Source: Mariprofundus sp.
Lineage (GTDB): Bacteria; Pseudomonadota; Zetaproteobacteria; Mariprofundales; Mariprofundaceae
Direction: 5' to 3'
NCBI GenBank assembly: GCA_021772845.1
Contig: JAJFLF010000238.1
Coordinates: 1 to 8,173, forward strand
Length of the DNA: 8,173 nt
In this document: positions 6,254 to 8,173 of the stretch, piece by piece
Numbering within the stretch: position 1 is the stretch's first letter
How the letters are laid out: each line of letters opens with the position of its first letter
Made by a program: the position numbers and the translations under genes
The notes under the pieces: model-generated
Told to the model about the DNA's origin: nothing
Seen by the model: only the letters and a program-made list of their open reading frames with translations
The model's database searches: none

Positions 6254-7348
6254 ATGCCGCAAACACGTCACCTCATCGATGATCTGCTTCAGATAGCCAA
6301 TAAGAATGGTGCCTCAGATCTGATTGTACGTACGGGTGATCGCATTCGTATGCGTATCACTGGTGATATCATTACCGTTCCACAAGATAAAGTAAGCGCT
6401 CCGGATCGCGCTGAAACCATTAGCATGATCCAGCATCTGATTCGCCACCATGCTGCGAAAACCAATATTGAACAGATCAATAATCTCGATTTTCATTACA
6501 CGTTGGAAAACACCTGTCATTTCCGTGTTCATGTACTGCGCACCAATAATGATTTTGGTATCGTAGCACGCCTGATTCCGCAACATGTGCCCAATTTCGA
6601 ACAGCTTCGCCTACCCTCTGTTTTTGAACAGATCACGCAGTATCGCAATGGCATTATTCTCATGGCCGGTGCTGCAGGAAGCGGCAAAAGTACTACGCAA
6701 GCCGCCATGTTGAATCACATGATACAGCAGCGCCCGGTACATGCTGTGACCCTTGAAGACCCTATTGAGTTCCGCTACAGCACTAAACATAAAGGTACTG
6801 TAAGCCAGCGTGAAATTGGCACCGATGTAGCCAGCTACAGACAGGGACTAATTGATGCCCTGCGCGAAACACCGGATATTATTGTTGCCGGCGAAGCTCG
6901 CGGGCGTGAAGAGATTCAACTTGCACTCGAAGCATCTGAAACAGGACACCTCGTATTGGCAACGGTACACGCAACCACTGCTGTGGGTACCATGCAGCGC
7001 ATCATGGCCTCATTTGGACTTGATGAGCAATCTGGTCTTCGCGAGCGACTATCTGAAAATTTACGGGCAATTGTGGTGCAAAAACTGATTCCCATGAAAT
7101 CGGGCAAAAAACGTATCGTTGCACAAGAGATCATGATCAAAAATTCAGTGATAAGACATTTTATTTTAGATCCATCGCAATGGGGTGATATTCCGCGCGC
7201 CATGGAAGAGGGGCACAACCTATACGGCTCTCAAAGCTTTGATCAACATCTGCAGCAGCTTGTTGAAGCCGACCTCATTGACTATGAAACGGCCTTACCC
7301 AACGCCGTTTTTCAAGAGGATTTTGCCATGCGTTTGGGGCATGTGTAA
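6254..7348 (+). CDS. Third, divergent PilT/PilU-family ATPase
   Basis: This 364-residue secretion-type ATPase has the PilT domain plan. An N-terminal domain (GASDLIVRTGDRIRMRITGD, 19-38) precedes a RecA-like core. The core has Walker A GAAGSGKST (139-147), Asp box VTLEDPIEF (165-173), Walker B IIVAGEARG (209-217) with E214, and His box TGHLVLATVHATT (230-242). All catalytic boxes are present, so ATP hydrolysis is expected. It departs from PilT and PilU in several ways: Walker A has A-A where PilT has P-T; GEARGREE replaces GELRDLET, losing the acidic residue after the arginine; and the region aligned to AIRNLIRE reads SVIRHFILDP. The start ATG at 6254 lies 35 bases after the pilU stop. Only a weak GAGCGGG is upstream, and a closer in-frame ATG at 6218 is followed by a stop, so translation may depend on pilU. 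No standard symbol applies. Its role as a motor, a modulator or the partner of another pilus is unknown. Confidence 0.93.
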   Translation: MPQTRHLIDDLLQIANKNGASDLIVRTGDRIRMRITGDIITVPQDKVSAPDRAETISMIQHLIRHHAAKTNIEQINNLDFHYTLENTCHFRVHVLRTNNDFGIVARLIPQHVPNFEQLRLPSVFEQITQYRNGIILMAGAAGSGKSTTQAAMLNHMIQQRPVHAVTLEDPIEFRYSTKHKGTVSQREIGTDVASYRQGLIDALRETPDIIVAGEARGREEIQLALEASETGHLVLATVHATTAVGTMQRIMASFGLDEQSGLRERLSENLRAIVVQKLIPMKSGKKRIVAQEIMIKNSVIRHFILDPSQWGDIPRAMEEGHNLYGSQSFDQHLQQLVEADLIDYETALPNAVFQEDFAMRLGHV

Positions 7349-7400
7349 CAACTTCTCCTGCAGCGAAACTAGCTCAAGGTATTTACCAGTTAGCAGCATC

Positions 7401-7862
7401 TTATGTTGGCGATAATAGCGGCGCATACAAATAGAAATAACCGAGATTATAAAAACAGTGCAACAGGATGCAGGGAATCAACCAGCCATCATAACGGTCT
7501 CTGAAATAACCAAAAACAAGCGAAGGAACGAACACCAGAAGCGCCATCAACGGCGCATGATAAAAAAGGTGCATCACAACAAACACGACACTGGTCAAAA
7601 CGTTTGCCGAGCTGATCTGAAGAAGTCTATGACTGCCCCACTCTTTCTCTATAAACCAACCCTGTAACCAGCCACGAAACAGGAACTCTTCCAACACCGG
7701 TTGGACAAACACCAGCGATAAAAATAACCATGGTGCTGCTTCAATCCAGCGAAATGAAGGCTGCGGCGATTCTATCCAGAACAATAAAGCCCACAGCACA
7801 GGAGCAGCAATGATAGCCACTCCATATTGCCAGTCAGTCATTATCTTAACGCGGGCAATCAT
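7401..7862 (-). CDS. Short CPBP-family intramembrane glutamic protease
   Basis: This 153-residue polytopic membrane protein belongs to the CPBP (CAAX protease / bacteriocin-processing, Rce1-like) family, which cleaves substrates inside the membrane. The three family motifs are visible in order: EEFLFRG with E58, E59 and R63; FVVMH with F94 and H98; and HCFYN with H135 and N139. About four to five hydrophobic helices are predicted (roughly 12-30, 43-57, 88-105, 106-120, 127-148). It is shorter than most CPBP proteins (200-300 residues) and close in size to the protease subgroup that processes C-terminal sorting tags (JDVT-CTERM/MrtJ type), but I cannot confirm that subgroup. The ATG at 7862 lacks a clear ribosome site; an internal ATG 8 codons on is an alternative. 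It starts 20 bases after the upstream minus-strand gene, so the two are probably cotranscribed. It converges on the pil operon with a 52-base gap and no visible terminator. Confidence 0.85.
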   Translation of the reverse strand: MIARVKIMTDWQYGVAIIAAPVLWALLFWIESPQPSFRWIEAAPWLFLSLVFVQPVLEEFLFRGWLQGWFIEKEWGSHRLLQISSANVLTSVVFVVMHLFYHAPLMALLVFVPSLVFGYFRDRYDGWLIPCILLHCFYNLGYFYLYAPLLSPT

Positions 7863-7882
7863 CTGCGTATTGAAATCTGAAG

Positions 7883-8173
7883 TTAATTGAAGTGCCAGTT
7901 AATGCCGGCAGCAATAGATACATCTTGCGTAGTGACCTGGGTAATATTTTCAACAAAAGCCAGATTCCAACCCCAACCGTATGAGGTGTTTCCACGCAGA
8001 CCGAACGAGATAAGAAATGGTGGATGATCCAGAGGTGAAAGCATACTGCGGTAGGGTGAGTTGCCCCCCTGTGCTTGCACAATGAGCGCCACCATATCAA
8101 ACATCTGGTAAGCACCTGTAAGTGATCCACGCGTATAGGCTTGTTTGTACTGCAGACCTGGCTCATCCTTGGC
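7883..8173 (-). CDS. C-terminal part of an outer-membrane beta-barrel protein, possibly DUF3187
   Basis: The frame is open from the window edge, so the 5' end is missing; 96 residues are visible. The pattern is typical of amphipathic beta-strands: alternating residues, many Gly and aromatics, and short turns, for example GSLTGAYQMFDMVALIVQAQ, then FLISFGLRGN, YGWGWNLAFVENI and DVSIAAGINWHF. The last strand ends with the aromatic WHF followed by Asn, close to the C-terminal aromatic signal read by the BAM assembly machine. The SPYRS...LDHPPFLISFGLR and VENITQVTTQDVSI segments recall my memory of DUF3187 proteins; this is moderate recognition, not a search result. It sits 20 bases upstream of the CPBP protease gene on the same strand. 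A gene of unknown function is the fallback. Confidence 0.6.
   Translation of the reverse strand, partial: AKDEPGLQYKQAYTRGSLTGAYQMFDMVALIVQAQGGNSPYRSMLSPLDHPPFLISFGLRGNTSYGWGWNLAFVENITQVTTQDVSIAAGINWHFN

Noticed and set aside
7846..8166. 106-codon minus-strand ORF at the right edge
   Set aside because: It overlaps the barrel-protein frame, which shows clear beta-strand alternation and runs to the window edge. This frame shows no recognisable pattern and also overlaps the protease start.

Overview
The window reads as chromosomal DNA of a Gram-negative bacterium, probably in the Pseudomonadota. The evidence is a PilT/PilU pair of type IV pilus retraction ATPases, a 6S-like RNA, a plausible sigma-54 promoter and the C-terminal strands of an outer-membrane protein. 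The gene order does not match a model gammaproteobacterium that I recognise. A gamma- or zetaproteobacterium is my best guess and is inference only.

Layout. (1) 1-614, plus: the C-terminal half of seryl-tRNA synthetase, cut by the window edge. (2) 677-935, plus: a stand-alone RNA gene with its own promoter, a long bulged hairpin resembling 6S RNA, and a strong intrinsic terminator. (3) 1064-2290, minus: a protein with two HD domains, the second a complete HD-GYP cyclic-di-GMP phosphodiesterase domain. (4) 2291-2661: no confident gene. It holds a weak Cys/His-rich minus-strand ORF, a weak plus-strand promoter and a strong plus-strand terminator just before the next gene, which suggests an attenuated leader. 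(5) 2662-3555, plus: a ten-helix EamA/DMT exporter. (6) 3556-3952: no protein gene. It holds a dense cluster of hairpins enclosed by a 10-bp inverted repeat, then a sigma-54-type promoter and a long stem-loop in the leader of the next operon. (7) 3953-7348, plus: three consecutive PilT-superfamily ATPases, namely canonical pilT, a pilU broken by one extra A in an A7 run, and a divergent third paralogue. (8) 7401-8173, minus: a short CPBP-type intramembrane protease preceded by the 3' end of an outer-membrane beta-barrel gene, possibly DUF3187; these two converge on the pil operon.

How the parts may work together. PilT and PilU are cytoplasmic hexameric motors that depolymerise type IV pili and drive twitching and DNA uptake. 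The third paralogue keeps the Walker A, Asp, Walker B and His boxes but lacks the AIRNLIRE motif, so it may be a motor or a modulator with another partner. Its close spacing after pilU and the promoter and leader before pilT suggest one regulated transcript. The HD-GYP protein could link cyclic-di-GMP to pilus behaviour, as HD-GYP proteins do in Xanthomonas, but it is 1.7 kb away on the other strand and no direct link is visible.

Most notable for follow-up: the three-ATPase operon with its structured leader, the homopolymer frameshift in pilU, the multi-hairpin element at 3560-3735, and the terminator that seems to gate the EamA exporter.
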